This document shows, piece after piece, positions 36,948 through 44,715 of a DNA stretch of 64,000 nt (position 1 is its first letter; each line of letters starts with the position of its first letter). The notes under the pieces are model-generated. The model was given only the letters and a program-made list of their open reading frames with translations, was not told where the DNA came from and ran no database searches. The stretch comes from Denitromonas sp. (GTDB lineage Bacteria; Pseudomonadota; Gammaproteobacteria; Burkholderiales; Rhodocyclaceae): assembly GCF_034676725.1 (NCBI RefSeq), contig NZ_JAUCBR010000004.1, forward strand, positions 1,627,501-1,691,500, written 5' to 3'. The position numbers and the translations under genes are program-made.

Positions 36948-36974
36948 CCCGGATGGAGCGAAGCGCAATCCGGG
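36948..36974. repeat. REP-like palindrome
   Basis: The arms CCCGGAT and ATCCGGG enclose GGAGCGAAGCGCA. This resembles widespread intergenic palindromic elements of GC-rich proteobacteria. A second hairpin (GCAATGC-AGAA-GCATTGC) follows at 36986-37003. Confidence 0.6.
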
Positions 36975-36998
36975 ATCAACCTCGCGCAATGCAGAAGC

Positions 36999-37022
36999 AT
37001 TGCCACGCAACATAGAATCTAC
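36999..37022 (-). repeat. Right copy of 24-bp inverted repeat
   Basis: Exact inverse of 35701-35724, directly following the hairpin at 36986-37003. Possible end of the IS110 element or of a small palindromic element next to it. Confidence 0.85.
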
Positions 37023-37107
37023 GACGCTTCGTCATACGCTCGGTTTGCGGCAAGCCAGAAACGGCCGACAATCCCCCCGTCACCGTTCGCTGCCGAAGGA
37101 GCTCGCC

Positions 37108-38055
37108 ATGTCCCTGCCTGCCGTTTTCCGATCCGCCCTCCGCCTGCCCGCCATTGCCGCGCCGATGTTCCTGGTCTCCGGCCCTGAGCTGGTGATTGCC
37201 GCTTGCCGGGCCGGGGTGGCCGGGTCCTTCCCGGCGCTGAATGCGCGTACCAGCGAGTTGCTGGATCAATGGCTGGGCGAGATCAATACCGCGCTGGCGG
37301 TGACGCCGTGTGCGCCTTACGGAGTGAATCTGATCCTGCATGCGAGCAACCCGCGGGTGCGGCCGGATCTGGATTTGCTGGTCAAGCACAAGGTGCCCTT
37401 CGTCATCACCAGCCTGGGGCATCCGGGCGAGGTGGTTGAGGCGGTGAAAAGTTATGGCGGGGTGGTGTTTTCGGATGTGATCCATGCCTATCACGCGCGC
37501 AAGGCGATGGCGGCGGGGGTGGATGGCATCATCGCGGTCGCCGCGGGTGCGGGCGGGCATGCCGGCACGCAGAGTCCGTTCAGCCTGGTGCGCGAGATCC
37601 GCGAGTTCTGGGACGGCACATTGATTCTCGGCGGTGCGATGTCGGACGGCGCCGGGGTGCGGGCGGCGGAGGTGATGGGGGCGGACCTGGCCTACCTCGG
37701 CACGCGCTTCATCGCCACGCAGGAGGCCATGGCACAGGCGGCGTACAAGCAGATGCTGGTCGATAGCGGCGCATCGGACATCGTCTATACCGATGCGGTG
37801 TCGGGCACCAACGCCAACTTCCTGTGGCCGAGCCTGGCGGCGGCGGGCTTCTCGCGCGAGCAGCTCACGCTGAGCCTGGGCAAGGGCAAGATCAAGGACA
37901 TGCAGGACGAGGCCAAGGCCTGGCGCGATGTGTGGAGCGCCGGCCACGGCGTGGCGACGATTCACGATATCCCGACGGTGGCCGAGCTGGTGGCGCGCCT
38001 TGGCGCGGAGTACGACGCGGCGTGTGCCTTGCCTCGGAGCGCGGCCTGTCGTTGA
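37108..38055 (+). CDS. Nitronate monooxygenase family flavoprotein
   Basis: 315 residues. The TIM-barrel NMO/2-nitropropane dioxygenase signature is clear: LPAIAAPMFLVSGPELVIAACRAGVAGSFPALNART at the start, VFSDVIHAYHARKAMAAGVDGIIAVAAGAGGHAG with the FMN and substrate region, and LILGGAMSDGAGVRAAEVMGADLAYLGTRF for FMN phosphate binding. It oxidises nitronates, or acts as a related enoyl reductase-like flavoprotein. ATG at 37108 follows GAAGGAGC. A truncated second copy of its 5' end lies about 2.1 kb upstream (34978). Confidence 0.88.
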   Translation: MSLPAVFRSALRLPAIAAPMFLVSGPELVIAACRAGVAGSFPALNARTSELLDQWLGEINTALAVTPCAPYGVNLILHASNPRVRPDLDLLVKHKVPFVITSLGHPGEVVEAVKSYGGVVFSDVIHAYHARKAMAAGVDGIIAVAAGAGGHAGTQSPFSLVREIREFWDGTLILGGAMSDGAGVRAAEVMGADLAYLGTRFIATQEAMAQAAYKQMLVDSGASDIVYTDAVSGTNANFLWPSLAAAGFSREQLTLSLGKGKIKDMQDEAKAWRDVWSAGHGVATIHDIPTVAELVARLGAEYDAACALPRSAACR

Positions 38056-38154
38056 GTGCCCGGCGTCTATCGGGAGAACAGAATCGGCGAGAATGGCGTA
38101 GGCATTTTATGGTGTTATCGTTGGCGCTCGCCTGACCTTAAGAGTCCCGTCGCC

Positions 38155-38571
38155 ATGCCCAGTATTCCGTCAAGTATCAACGGCGTTGCCGTCGATTTTG
38201 CGCCGGCCGTGAACCCCAGCGTCGATCAGCGCCTTGTCGACGTGCTGATGCAGATTGTGCGGCCGGATATTGCGAGCGGTGTGGTGCTCGAACGCATCTA
38301 CATTTCGTCGGCCAATGATCAGCACCAGCTGCCGAGCCGGCATGTGCAGGGCGGTGGCAAGGCGGTGGATATTTCCCGGATCAACAGCCGCAAGCTGGCC
38401 TTGGGCTATCCTTCCGACCCGGTCTTGACGGCGATTGTCGACGCGCTGCAGCAGGCGTTTGAACTGGCGCCCCACCGTCGCGAGAATTTTGGTCCGGCGA
38501 TGAAGAAGAAGCTCGGTGCGGATTATTCGGTGCCGGGCCATACCGATCACATGCACTTCTCGGTCAATTGA
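38155..38571 (+). CDS. Peptidase M15-like (D-Ala-D-Ala peptidase/endolysin fold) protein
   Basis: 138 residues. SRHVQGGGKAVDIS provides the metal-binding His and Asp of the M15 fold, and GHTDHMHFSVN at the C terminus gives the catalytic HxH. This pattern is that of small zinc peptidases cutting peptidoglycan cross-links, often prophage- or secretion-linked. No signal peptide is seen. The lipoprotein gene follows after 7 bp, so the two may work together. ATG at 38155 was preferred over upstream codons because homology-like sequence begins there. Confidence 0.7.
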   Translation: MPSIPSSINGVAVDFAPAVNPSVDQRLVDVLMQIVRPDIASGVVLERIYISSANDQHQLPSRHVQGGGKAVDISRINSRKLALGYPSDPVLTAIVDALQQAFELAPHRRENFGPAMKKKLGADYSVPGHTDHMHFSVN

Positions 38572-38578
38572 GGTGGCG

Positions 38579-39052
38579 ATGTTAAGACTGGCATGTTGCC
38601 TGCCGCTGCTGCTTGTCGGGTGCGCATACCTCAAGCCCCCGGCGGCGCCGGGCGCGGATGAGCTGTCGGCGGCCATGGCCTACGGGCAGCGCATCGAGCT
38701 CGATGCGCTCGATCCGGCGGTGGAGAAGAATCTGTTGCTTCGGCTGTATGCCGTGCCGCGCGCAGGCGAGCAATGCTTCGTCGAGACGCAGGGGGTGTGC
38801 GCCAATACCTATTACCTGAGTGTGTCGACCTTCGATGAGGCGCCGGTGGCTGTAGTGTATCGGCTCAAGCACACGGGCGAAGTCCGTGTGGTGCGATGGC
38901 TGGAGGACACGACGGTTGACCAGGCGACGATCACGCTGACCATGGATCGCTATACCGCGCTCGCCCGCCAGAACAATCCGGCGCTTGAAAACACCACGAC
39001 TGAACTGCGGCTGGTGGTGACGCCGGCCGCCGTTGTAGAAGCCGCGAAGTAG
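38579..39052 (+). CDS. Predicted lipoprotein
   Basis: 157 residues with a lipoprotein signal (LRLACCLPLLLVGC, Cys about 15). The mature part has a conserved-looking Cys pair (EQCFVETQGVCANTYY). No family is recognised. It follows the M15-like gene by 7 bp and may act with it at the envelope; this is inferred from position only. Confidence 0.65.
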   Translation: MLRLACCLPLLLVGCAYLKPPAAPGADELSAAMAYGQRIELDALDPAVEKNLLLRLYAVPRAGEQCFVETQGVCANTYYLSVSTFDEAPVAVVYRLKHTGEVRVVRWLEDTTVDQATITLTMDRYTALARQNNPALENTTTELRLVVTPAAVVEAAK

Positions 39053-39134
39053 CCATTCATGCGGGCGCGCAAGCCGCTCGCAGCGCTGCACAACCTGATC
39101 GGCATCGGTGTGCCGAGCAGGTATTCTCTGCGTC

Positions 39135-39998
39135 ATGATGCTCCAGATTCTCCTCAGCGGCGTGGCCACCGGCTGTATCTACGGCCTGGTGGCGCTGTCG
39201 TTCGTGCTGGTCTACAAGGCCACCGAGGCGGTCAGTTTCATGCAGGGCGAGTTGCTGATGGTGGGGGCCTTTGCCGCCGTGGCCTTGACGGCCGCGGCCG
39301 CTTGGCCGGTGTGGCTGGCGGTGTTGGTCGCCGTGCTGGGCATGGCGCTGGCCGGGGCGCTGGTGGAGCGGCTGGCGTTGCGCCGGGCGCTGGGCCAGCC
39401 GCACCTGACCGCCGTGCTGCTCACCTTCGGCCTGGGCCTGATGTTGCGCGGCGGGGTGACCACGGTGCCGGCGGCCACGCACAGCGCGCACCAGTTGCCG
39501 CTCCCGGGGCTGGCGGGGCATCTCGCGCTTTGCGGGGTCACGGTCAGCCTGGCGCATGTCGGGGTGATTGTGGCCACGGTGCTGTCCTGCGCGGCGCTGG
39601 CCGCGTTCTTTCACTTCACACGGGCCGGGCTGGCCTTGCGCGCTTGCTCGGAGAACCCCCGCATCGCGTCGATGATGGGCGTGTCCACGACCGGCATGCA
39701 CACCCTGGCCTGGGCGCTGGGGGCGGCGCTGGCGGCGTTGGCCGGGGTGCTGATGGCGCCGGTCACCTTTGTGCATCCGGGCATGGGCGTGGTGGCGCTC
39801 AAGGCCTTTCCGGCGGCGGTGATCGGCGGCATGCACAGCTTGCCCGGCGCGCTGGCCGGCGGCGTGTTCATTGGTGTGGCCGAGGCGCTGGCCGGGCGCT
39901 ACCTGCCCGAGGGCGCCAACCATGTGACGGCCTATGTGCTGATGCTGGTGGCGTTGCTGTGCTTTCCGCGCGGGCTGTTGGCGGGGCGTTCGGCATGA
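39135..39998 (+). CDS. livH: Branched-chain amino acid-type ABC transporter permease (LivH)
   Basis: 287 residues, eight or so hydrophobic segments. The opening LQILLSGVATGCIYGLVALSFVLVYKATEAVSFMQGELLMVG and the EAA-like segment ALRACSENPRIASMMGVST are typical of LivH. It forms the membrane channel with LivM, whose start overlaps its stop by 4 bases. No LivG or LivF ATPases are adjacent. ATG at 39135 is used; another ATG lies at 39138. Confidence 0.88.
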   Translation: MMLQILLSGVATGCIYGLVALSFVLVYKATEAVSFMQGELLMVGAFAAVALTAAAAWPVWLAVLVAVLGMALAGALVERLALRRALGQPHLTAVLLTFGLGLMLRGGVTTVPAATHSAHQLPLPGLAGHLALCGVTVSLAHVGVIVATVLSCAALAAFFHFTRAGLALRACSENPRIASMMGVSTTGMHTLAWALGAALAALAGVLMAPVTFVHPGMGVVALKAFPAAVIGGMHSLPGALAGGVFIGVAEALAGRYLPEGANHVTAYVLMLVALLCFPRGLLAGRSA

Positions 39999-40912
39999 GG
40001 CAGGCGCTCGCCGTGCTGGCGTTGGTTGGGGTCACGCTGCTGACGCTGGGGCTCGACTACGGCCTCGGCCAGCTCGCCTTTGTGGCGACCTGGGCCATCG
40101 CCGGGCTGGGGCTGGTGGTCATTCTCGGGCAGAGCGGACAGATCTCGCTCGGCCATGGCGCGTTTCTGGCCGTTGGGGCGTATCTGCAGGCCGGCTGGGT
40201 GGCTTCGGGCGGGCCGCCGCTGCTGGGGTTGGGTGTGGCCGTTGCCGGGGGGGCGCTGCTGGGTGCGCTGGCGAGCCTGCCGGGGCGGCGGCTCGGCGGC
40301 CTGGCCTTCGGCATGAGTACGCTGGCGGTGGCGCTGATTGTGGAGGAGGCGCTGGTGCGCTTCGATGGTGTCACCGGCGGGGCCTCGGGGCTGAGCGTGC
40401 CGCCGCTGTCGCTGGCGGGCTGGTCGGTGGTCGAGCCCTTGCACCAGGTTGGGGTGAGCGTGGCGGTGCTGGCACTGGCGCTGCTGGCCTGCCGGCGGCT
40501 GCTGAACTCGCGTGTTGGCCGGGCGTGGCGGGCGGTGCGCGACGACGAAGGCGCGGCGGCGGCCAGCGGTGTCGATACGGCCCACGCCAAGTGGCTGGCC
40601 TTTGCCGTTGGCGGTGGGCTCGGTGCGCTGGCCGGCGCGCTGTATGCGCACTGGCTGGGCTACCTCAGCCCGGAGCAGTTCGGCCTGCAGCTGTCGTTCG
40701 AGTTGCTGATGCTGGTGTTCGTCGGCGGCGCGAGCCGGCTGATGGGGGCGGTGTGGGGCGCGGTGGTGATCGTGGCGCTGCCACAGCTGATCGCGCTGCT
40801 GCGCGATGCCTTGCCGGCCGGCGTGGCCAACCTGGCCGGGCTGGAGCTGGTGGCGTTCGGGCTGGTGCTGGTCGGGGTGGTGTTGTGGCGGCCGGCGGGG
40901 CTGGTTCGATAG
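39995..40912 (+). CDS. livM: Branched-chain amino acid-type ABC transporter permease (LivM)
   Basis: 305 residues with about nine membrane segments. The LVVILGQSGQISLGHGAFLAVGAYLQA motif and the cytoplasmic RVGRAWRAVRDDEGAAAASGVDTAHAKW loop define LivM. It starts within the livH stop codon. A binding protein of matching type is encoded at 42602, past an inverted gene. The ATPase subunits must be encoded elsewhere, or the transporter is partial here. Confidence 0.88.
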   Translation: MRQALAVLALVGVTLLTLGLDYGLGQLAFVATWAIAGLGLVVILGQSGQISLGHGAFLAVGAYLQAGWVASGGPPLLGLGVAVAGGALLGALASLPGRRLGGLAFGMSTLAVALIVEEALVRFDGVTGGASGLSVPPLSLAGWSVVEPLHQVGVSVAVLALALLACRRLLNSRVGRAWRAVRDDEGAAAASGVDTAHAKWLAFAVGGGLGALAGALYAHWLGYLSPEQFGLQLSFELLMLVFVGGASRLMGAVWGAVVIVALPQLIALLRDALPAGVANLAGLELVAFGLVLVGVVLWRPAGLVR

Positions 40913-40948
40913 GCGGGACGCGGCGAGATGCGGGGCGGCAGTGCCTTG

Positions 40949-40986
40949 GCCTGCAGGGTGGGCAGCAAGCTGCCCACCCTGCAGGC
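40949..40986. terminator. Perfect 18-bp-arm hairpin between convergent genes
   Basis: GCCTGCAGGGTGGGCAGC is followed by AA and then its exact complement. It lies just after livM and just after the end of the inverted YdgA-like gene, so it can serve both. There is no T-tract on either side. Confidence 0.6.
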
Positions 40987-40998
40987 GCGTCGGCTGGC

Positions 40999-42438
40999 TT
41001 ATTGCATGGCCATCGGGTTGAAGGGCTTGCCGTTGACGGTGAGCTGGCCGGCCTTGAAGGCGAGGGTGGATTTGATCACCCCGCCGTCGCGGGTGATGAA
41101 GCCCTGACCGCTCAGCTCCTGCAACTTGCCCTCGAACTGGGCGGCGACCATCTGCAGGTCGTCGTCGGAGACGGTGCCATTCTCGCTCATGGCGGCCAGC
41201 TGGGCGCTGGCGCGGTCCTTGGCCAGACTGAGCAGCAAGGCTTCGGGCAGGGCGATGTTGGCGCCGGCGTCGAGCACGGCCATGAGCAGGCCGGGGTTGG
41301 CCATGGCGTCGGGGGTGATGCCGGGCGCCGCGGCGCGCAGGTCGAGGTGGGCGTTGCCGTGCGGGGTGGTGAAGCTGAGGCGGTCGAGGGCGACGACGGG
41401 GTTGTGGCCGAGCAGCTCCATGGCCGGCCCGGCGAGCGGTGCCAGCGCCAGCTGCGGGTTGGCGTTGGGGCCGATCATGGCGGGGCTGGAATAGGCCTCG
41501 AGCAGCACGCGGTAGAGCTTGGCCACGGTGCGCGCATGCAGGTGCTTGAGCGAGACGTCGTAGTGCGCGGGGCCGTAGTTGGTGCCGCCGATGTCGACGG
41601 TCTGGGCGCCCATTTTGGCGACCATGTCGATGAAGTCGCCCTCGGCCGGCATGTCGACGTCGTAGGTGATCTGCTTGAAGCTGACCTGGCCGGCGTCTTC
41701 CTCGGGGATGTTCATCTGCACGGCGTCGATGGTGATGCGCTGCTGGCCGGAGAAGAGCAGGGGTTCGTCGTCGAACAGGCGCTGCTGTTCGCCGGTGAAG
41801 CGCAGGCCGCTCATCACCATGTGGGCGCCGGCCGGGTCCTTGACCTCCAGCCGGGGTGCGTCTCCGGTCAGGGTGTAGCGGGTCATGCCGGGGGCGAAGT
41901 CGACAGTGGCACGGATGCCTTCCCAGGCAATGTTTACCGCTTCACCGGTGTCGGGGTTGGGGACCTGCGTGGCGAAGGCGGGGCTGAGTACGGTGGCGGT
42001 GCCGCTGCCGTCGAGCTTGAACACGGTGTGGCTGGTGAGCGGAGTGTTGTTGCCGAACAGCTTGGCCACTTCCGCCTGGGTGGTGGCGTCGAACACCAGC
42101 TGGCTGTCGACCACCGCCGCGGCCAGCGCGCCGCCGGCGAAGGGGCCGTGCTGGATCTGCGAGCGGAAGCGGATGCGCATCGGCTCGGCCGGCGGCGCGT
42201 CGGGGTTGGCCTGCTGCATCATCTGCATCATGGCGCCGAACAGCTCGATGGTGACCGACTCGGTGGCGCTGAACACGCCGCGCTCATAGGTGCGCTCGAC
42301 GACCTTCAGGTAGGGCAGGGTTTCGGCCTGCTGGTATTGCGCGCTGAGCGTGGATTCGACTTGTGAGCCGAGATACCAGGCGGCGGCCGGGTAGGCGACG
42401 ACGGGGGCGGCGAGCAGGGCGAGCCAGGATTTCTTCAT
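40999..42438 (-). CDS. DUF945/YdgA family protein
   Basis: 479 residues. The N-terminal membrane anchor (WLALLAAPVVAYPAAAWYLGSQVE) followed by a long beta-rich region (LPYLKVVERTYERGVFSATESVTIEL) is the DUF945 pattern of E. coli YdgA. It is probably anchored in the inner membrane facing the periplasm. Function is unknown; YdgA-type proteins are sometimes linked to envelope or secretion functions. It separates the Liv permeases from the binding protein and is transcribed the other way. Confidence 0.8.
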   Translation of the reverse strand: MKKSWLALLAAPVVAYPAAAWYLGSQVESTLSAQYQQAETLPYLKVVERTYERGVFSATESVTIELFGAMMQMMQQANPDAPPAEPMRIRFRSQIQHGPFAGGALAAAVVDSQLVFDATTQAEVAKLFGNNTPLTSHTVFKLDGSGTATVLSPAFATQVPNPDTGEAVNIAWEGIRATVDFAPGMTRYTLTGDAPRLEVKDPAGAHMVMSGLRFTGEQQRLFDDEPLLFSGQQRITIDAVQMNIPEEDAGQVSFKQITYDVDMPAEGDFIDMVAKMGAQTVDIGGTNYGPAHYDVSLKHLHARTVAKLYRVLLEAYSSPAMIGPNANPQLALAPLAGPAMELLGHNPVVALDRLSFTTPHGNAHLDLRAAAPGITPDAMANPGLLMAVLDAGANIALPEALLLSLAKDRASAQLAAMSENGTVSDDDLQMVAAQFEGKLQELSGQGFITRDGGVIKSTLAFKAGQLTVNGKPFNPMAMQ

Positions 42439-42601
42439 GGCGGGGGAATCCTATGGTGAATGTGTCGGGCGCACCGTTTGCGCCGCAGCGCGCGAGTATA
42501 ACGGCATCATAAGCCGGCGGTGTGATGCGCCGACGGCTTGAATGCGGGCGGCAGTTTGGCGTGATAATGGCTCCTCGGAAAACAACAACAGCGAGGGCGG
42601 G

Positions 42602-43759
42602 ATGCTGCGACGATTCTTGATGGCCATGATGGCGGGTGTAGTGACCAGCGCCGCGGCGCTGGCCGAGCCGGGGGTGACGGCGAGCACCATTCGCGTGGGC
42701 ACGATCCAGGATCTGTCCGGCCCGATCGCCATGCTCGGCGCGCCGATCCGCGACGGCATGCTGCTGCGCTTCGAGGAGGCCAACGCCCGTGGCGGCGTCC
42801 ATGGGCGCAAGCTCGAACTGCGCTTCGAGGACAGCGGCTACGACCCGAAGCGGGCGGTGCTGGCCACGCGCAAGCTGCTCTCGCGGGACAAGGTGTTTGC
42901 CTTCGTCGGCAACCTCGGCACGCCGGTGGTGATGGCCTCGATGCCGCTGGCGATCGAGGCCGGGCGGCCGCATCTGTTCCCCTTCTCACCGCACCAGGCC
43001 ACCTATGCGCCGCTGCATCCGCTCAAGTTCCAGCTCTTTGCGCCCTATCAGGACTACATGAACGCGGCGGTGCGCGAGATGGTGGCGCGCGGCGGCTACA
43101 CCCGGGTGGGCCTGCTGTTTCAGGATGACGACTACGGGCATGAGGTGAAAAAGGGCGTCGAGGCTGGTCTGGCGCAGCGCGGCATGGCGCTGGCCGAGGC
43201 GGTGGGGTACAAGCGCGGCGCGACCGACTTCGCCAGCCAGGTGGCCCGCCTGCGGGCGGCGGGCTGCGACCTGGTGGTGCTGGCCACCGTGGTGCGCGAG
43301 ACCGTGGCGGCGGTGAGCGAGGCACGCAAGACCGGCTGGCCGGTGGACATGCTGGTGACGGCCTCGGGCTATTCGGCGCAGACCCATGAGCTCGGTGGTG
43401 AGGCCGTCGAGGGCTTGTATGGCGTGAGCGTGATGCCGCTGCCCTATGCCGAGGGCGCCAACAGCGCGCTGGCCGACTGGATTGACCGCTACCGCCAGCG
43501 CTTTGGCGCGGCGCCGAACATCTGGAGCGCCATGGGCTACAACGTGGCCGATGTGTTCATCCAGGGGCTGGAGGCAGCAGGGCGGGAGTTGACCGCCGAG
43601 CGCTTTGTCTCTGCCATGGAAAGCGTGCATACCACGCGCGACTTCTTCGGCAGCCCCGAGTACCGCTTCTCCGCCACCGAGCACCTCGGCAACCGCGTCG
43701 GCCGCCTGGCCCGCATCACACAGGGCCGCTGGGTGTTGATCAGCGACTATCTGCAATAA
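42602..43759 (+). CDS. Leu/Ile/Val-type ABC substrate-binding protein
   Basis: 385 residues with a signal peptide (ending AAALAE). The periplasmic binding fold of type 1 is clear: IRVGTIQDLSGPIAMLGAPIRDGMLLRFEEANARGGVHGRKLELRFEDSGYDPKRAV. Family members bind branched-chain amino acids, amides or aromatic compounds. Conserved Ser/Tyr residues of amino-acid binders are not clearly visible, so the ligand is uncertain. It precedes ubiX by 11 bp, an odd pairing. It probably serves the LivHM permeases at 39135. Confidence 0.85.
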   Translation: MLRRFLMAMMAGVVTSAAALAEPGVTASTIRVGTIQDLSGPIAMLGAPIRDGMLLRFEEANARGGVHGRKLELRFEDSGYDPKRAVLATRKLLSRDKVFAFVGNLGTPVVMASMPLAIEAGRPHLFPFSPHQATYAPLHPLKFQLFAPYQDYMNAAVREMVARGGYTRVGLLFQDDDYGHEVKKGVEAGLAQRGMALAEAVGYKRGATDFASQVARLRAAGCDLVVLATVVRETVAAVSEARKTGWPVDMLVTASGYSAQTHELGGEAVEGLYGVSVMPLPYAEGANSALADWIDRYRQRFGAAPNIWSAMGYNVADVFIQGLEAAGRELTAERFVSAMESVHTTRDFFGSPEYRFSATEHLGNRVGRLARITQGRWVLISDYLQ

Positions 43760-43770
43760 GGACGCCCGCC

Positions 43771-44385
43771 ATGACCTCGCCGCTCACCATCACCGTGGCC
43801 TTCACTGGCGCCTCCGGCATGGCCTATGGCGTGCGCCTGGTCGAATGCCTGCTCGGCGCCGGGCACCGGGTCTGGCTGCTCTACAGCCAGGTGGCGCAGG
43901 TGGTGGCGCAGCAGGAGATGGACTGGCACCTGCCCTCGCGTGCGGCCGAGGTCGAGGCCGAGCTGTCGGCCCGCTTCAAGGCGGCGCCGGGGCAGTTGCG
44001 GGTGTTCGGCCGCGAAACCTGGTTTGCCCCGCCGGCCTCGGGCTCCAACCCGCCCGACGCGATGGTGGTGTGCCCCTGCACCATGGGACGGCTGGCGTCG
44101 ATTGCCGCTGGCATGAGCCAGGATCTGATCGAGCGGGCCGCCGACGTGGTCATCAAGGAGGGGCGAAAGCTGGTGCTGGTGCCCCGCGAAACGCCGTTTT
44201 CGGCCATCCACCTCGAGAACATGCTCAAGCTGGCACGGCTCGGCGTATGCATCCTTCCGGCGAATCCGGGCTTCTATACGCGCCCCACGTCGGTGCAGGA
44301 CATCGTCGATTTCGTTGTTGCACGCATCCTTGACCAGCTCGGAATCGACCATGCGCTGATGCCGCGCTGGGGCGAAACCGATTGA
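43771..44385 (+). CDS. ubiX: Flavin prenyltransferase UbiX
   Basis: 204 residues. The flavodoxin-like fold with TVAFTGASGMAYGVRLVECL (FMN binding), MVVCPCTMGRLASIAAGMSQDLIERAADV and KLVLVPRETPFSAIHLENMLKL identifies UbiX. It makes prenyl-FMN for UbiD-type decarboxylases in ubiquinone synthesis or aromatic catabolism. It lies 11 bp after the binding protein gene; no UbiD is seen in the window. Confidence 0.93.
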   Translation: MTSPLTITVAFTGASGMAYGVRLVECLLGAGHRVWLLYSQVAQVVAQQEMDWHLPSRAAEVEAELSARFKAAPGQLRVFGRETWFAPPASGSNPPDAMVVCPCTMGRLASIAAGMSQDLIERAADVVIKEGRKLVLVPRETPFSAIHLENMLKLARLGVCILPANPGFYTRPTSVQDIVDFVVARILDQLGIDHALMPRWGETD

Positions 44386-44715
44386 ATCTTCAACGGTTTT
44401 TGTGTGCTGCGGCATGCAATAAACAGCCGTCCGCCTTGATTGGCATCAATTCTGCTTAGCTAAATCTGTTGCGGTGCACTACGGTGTTTTCGGCTATGCC
44501 TGCGGCATTGCTGCGGCCCCGCATTTTGCCCCGCGACGAGGCTGAACCTCAGTGTTTATAAGGGTTTTCCGCATCGGTGGCGCGTTGTATTGCTGCCAAA
44601 CAGTTGTTTAAATAGGGGTATGCCCGGCTACGAGCCAGCATGCCAGTGGACCGACCAGGCCTATCCGAAAGCCTGGCTCCCACGCTTACCAGATCAAGAA
44701 CTGGAGGAATGATTG
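44386..44715. other. Promoter region of the Aap-type transporter operon
   Basis: About 330 bp without a gene. It contains a fair -24/-12 sequence at 44441-44455. A TGCACTA half-site like those bound by NtrC lies at 44475-44481, on the wrong side of that promoter for an enhancer. GGAGG stands 8 bases before the ATG. The region is more AT-rich than its surroundings, as a major promoter would be. Confidence 0.5.
44441..44455 (+). promoter_or_regulatory. Possible sigma-54 promoter for the amino-acid transporter
   Basis: TGGCAT-CAATT-CTGC fits the -24/-12 consensus at GG and GC with right spacing, with substitutions at -12. Amino-acid transporters are frequent sigma-54/NtrC targets. It is 260 bp upstream of the gene. 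Confidence 0.4.

Larger units (their letters stand above)
35701..37022 (-). mobile_element. IS110-family insertion sequence (boundaries tentative)
   Basis: The transposase gene and its long non-coding upstream flank are bounded by a 24-bp inverted repeat (35701-35724 and 36999-37022, beginning GTAGATTCTATGTTGCG). The resulting 1.3-kb size is normal for IS110. Long terminal repeats are not typical of this family, so these may instead be host or MITE-like repeats near the true ends. The non-coding 5' flank of the transposase (from 36674) is where IS110 elements encode their bridge RNA. Confidence 0.6.
36674..37107. other. Non-coding 5' flank of the IS110 transposase; possible bridge-RNA region
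   Basis: About 430 bp without a protein gene. The part nearest the transposase (about 36674-36900) is the place where IS110-group elements encode the structured bridge RNA. The distal part has a REP-like palindrome at 36948-36974 and a hairpin at 36986-37003. The final 85 bp belong to the leader of the nitronate monooxygenase gene. No fold prediction was possible. Confidence 0.4.

Noticed and set aside
44578..44593. Second -24/-12-like sequence (TGGCGC ... TTGC) before the Aap operon
   Set aside because: The spacing between GG and GC is one base too long for sigma-54.
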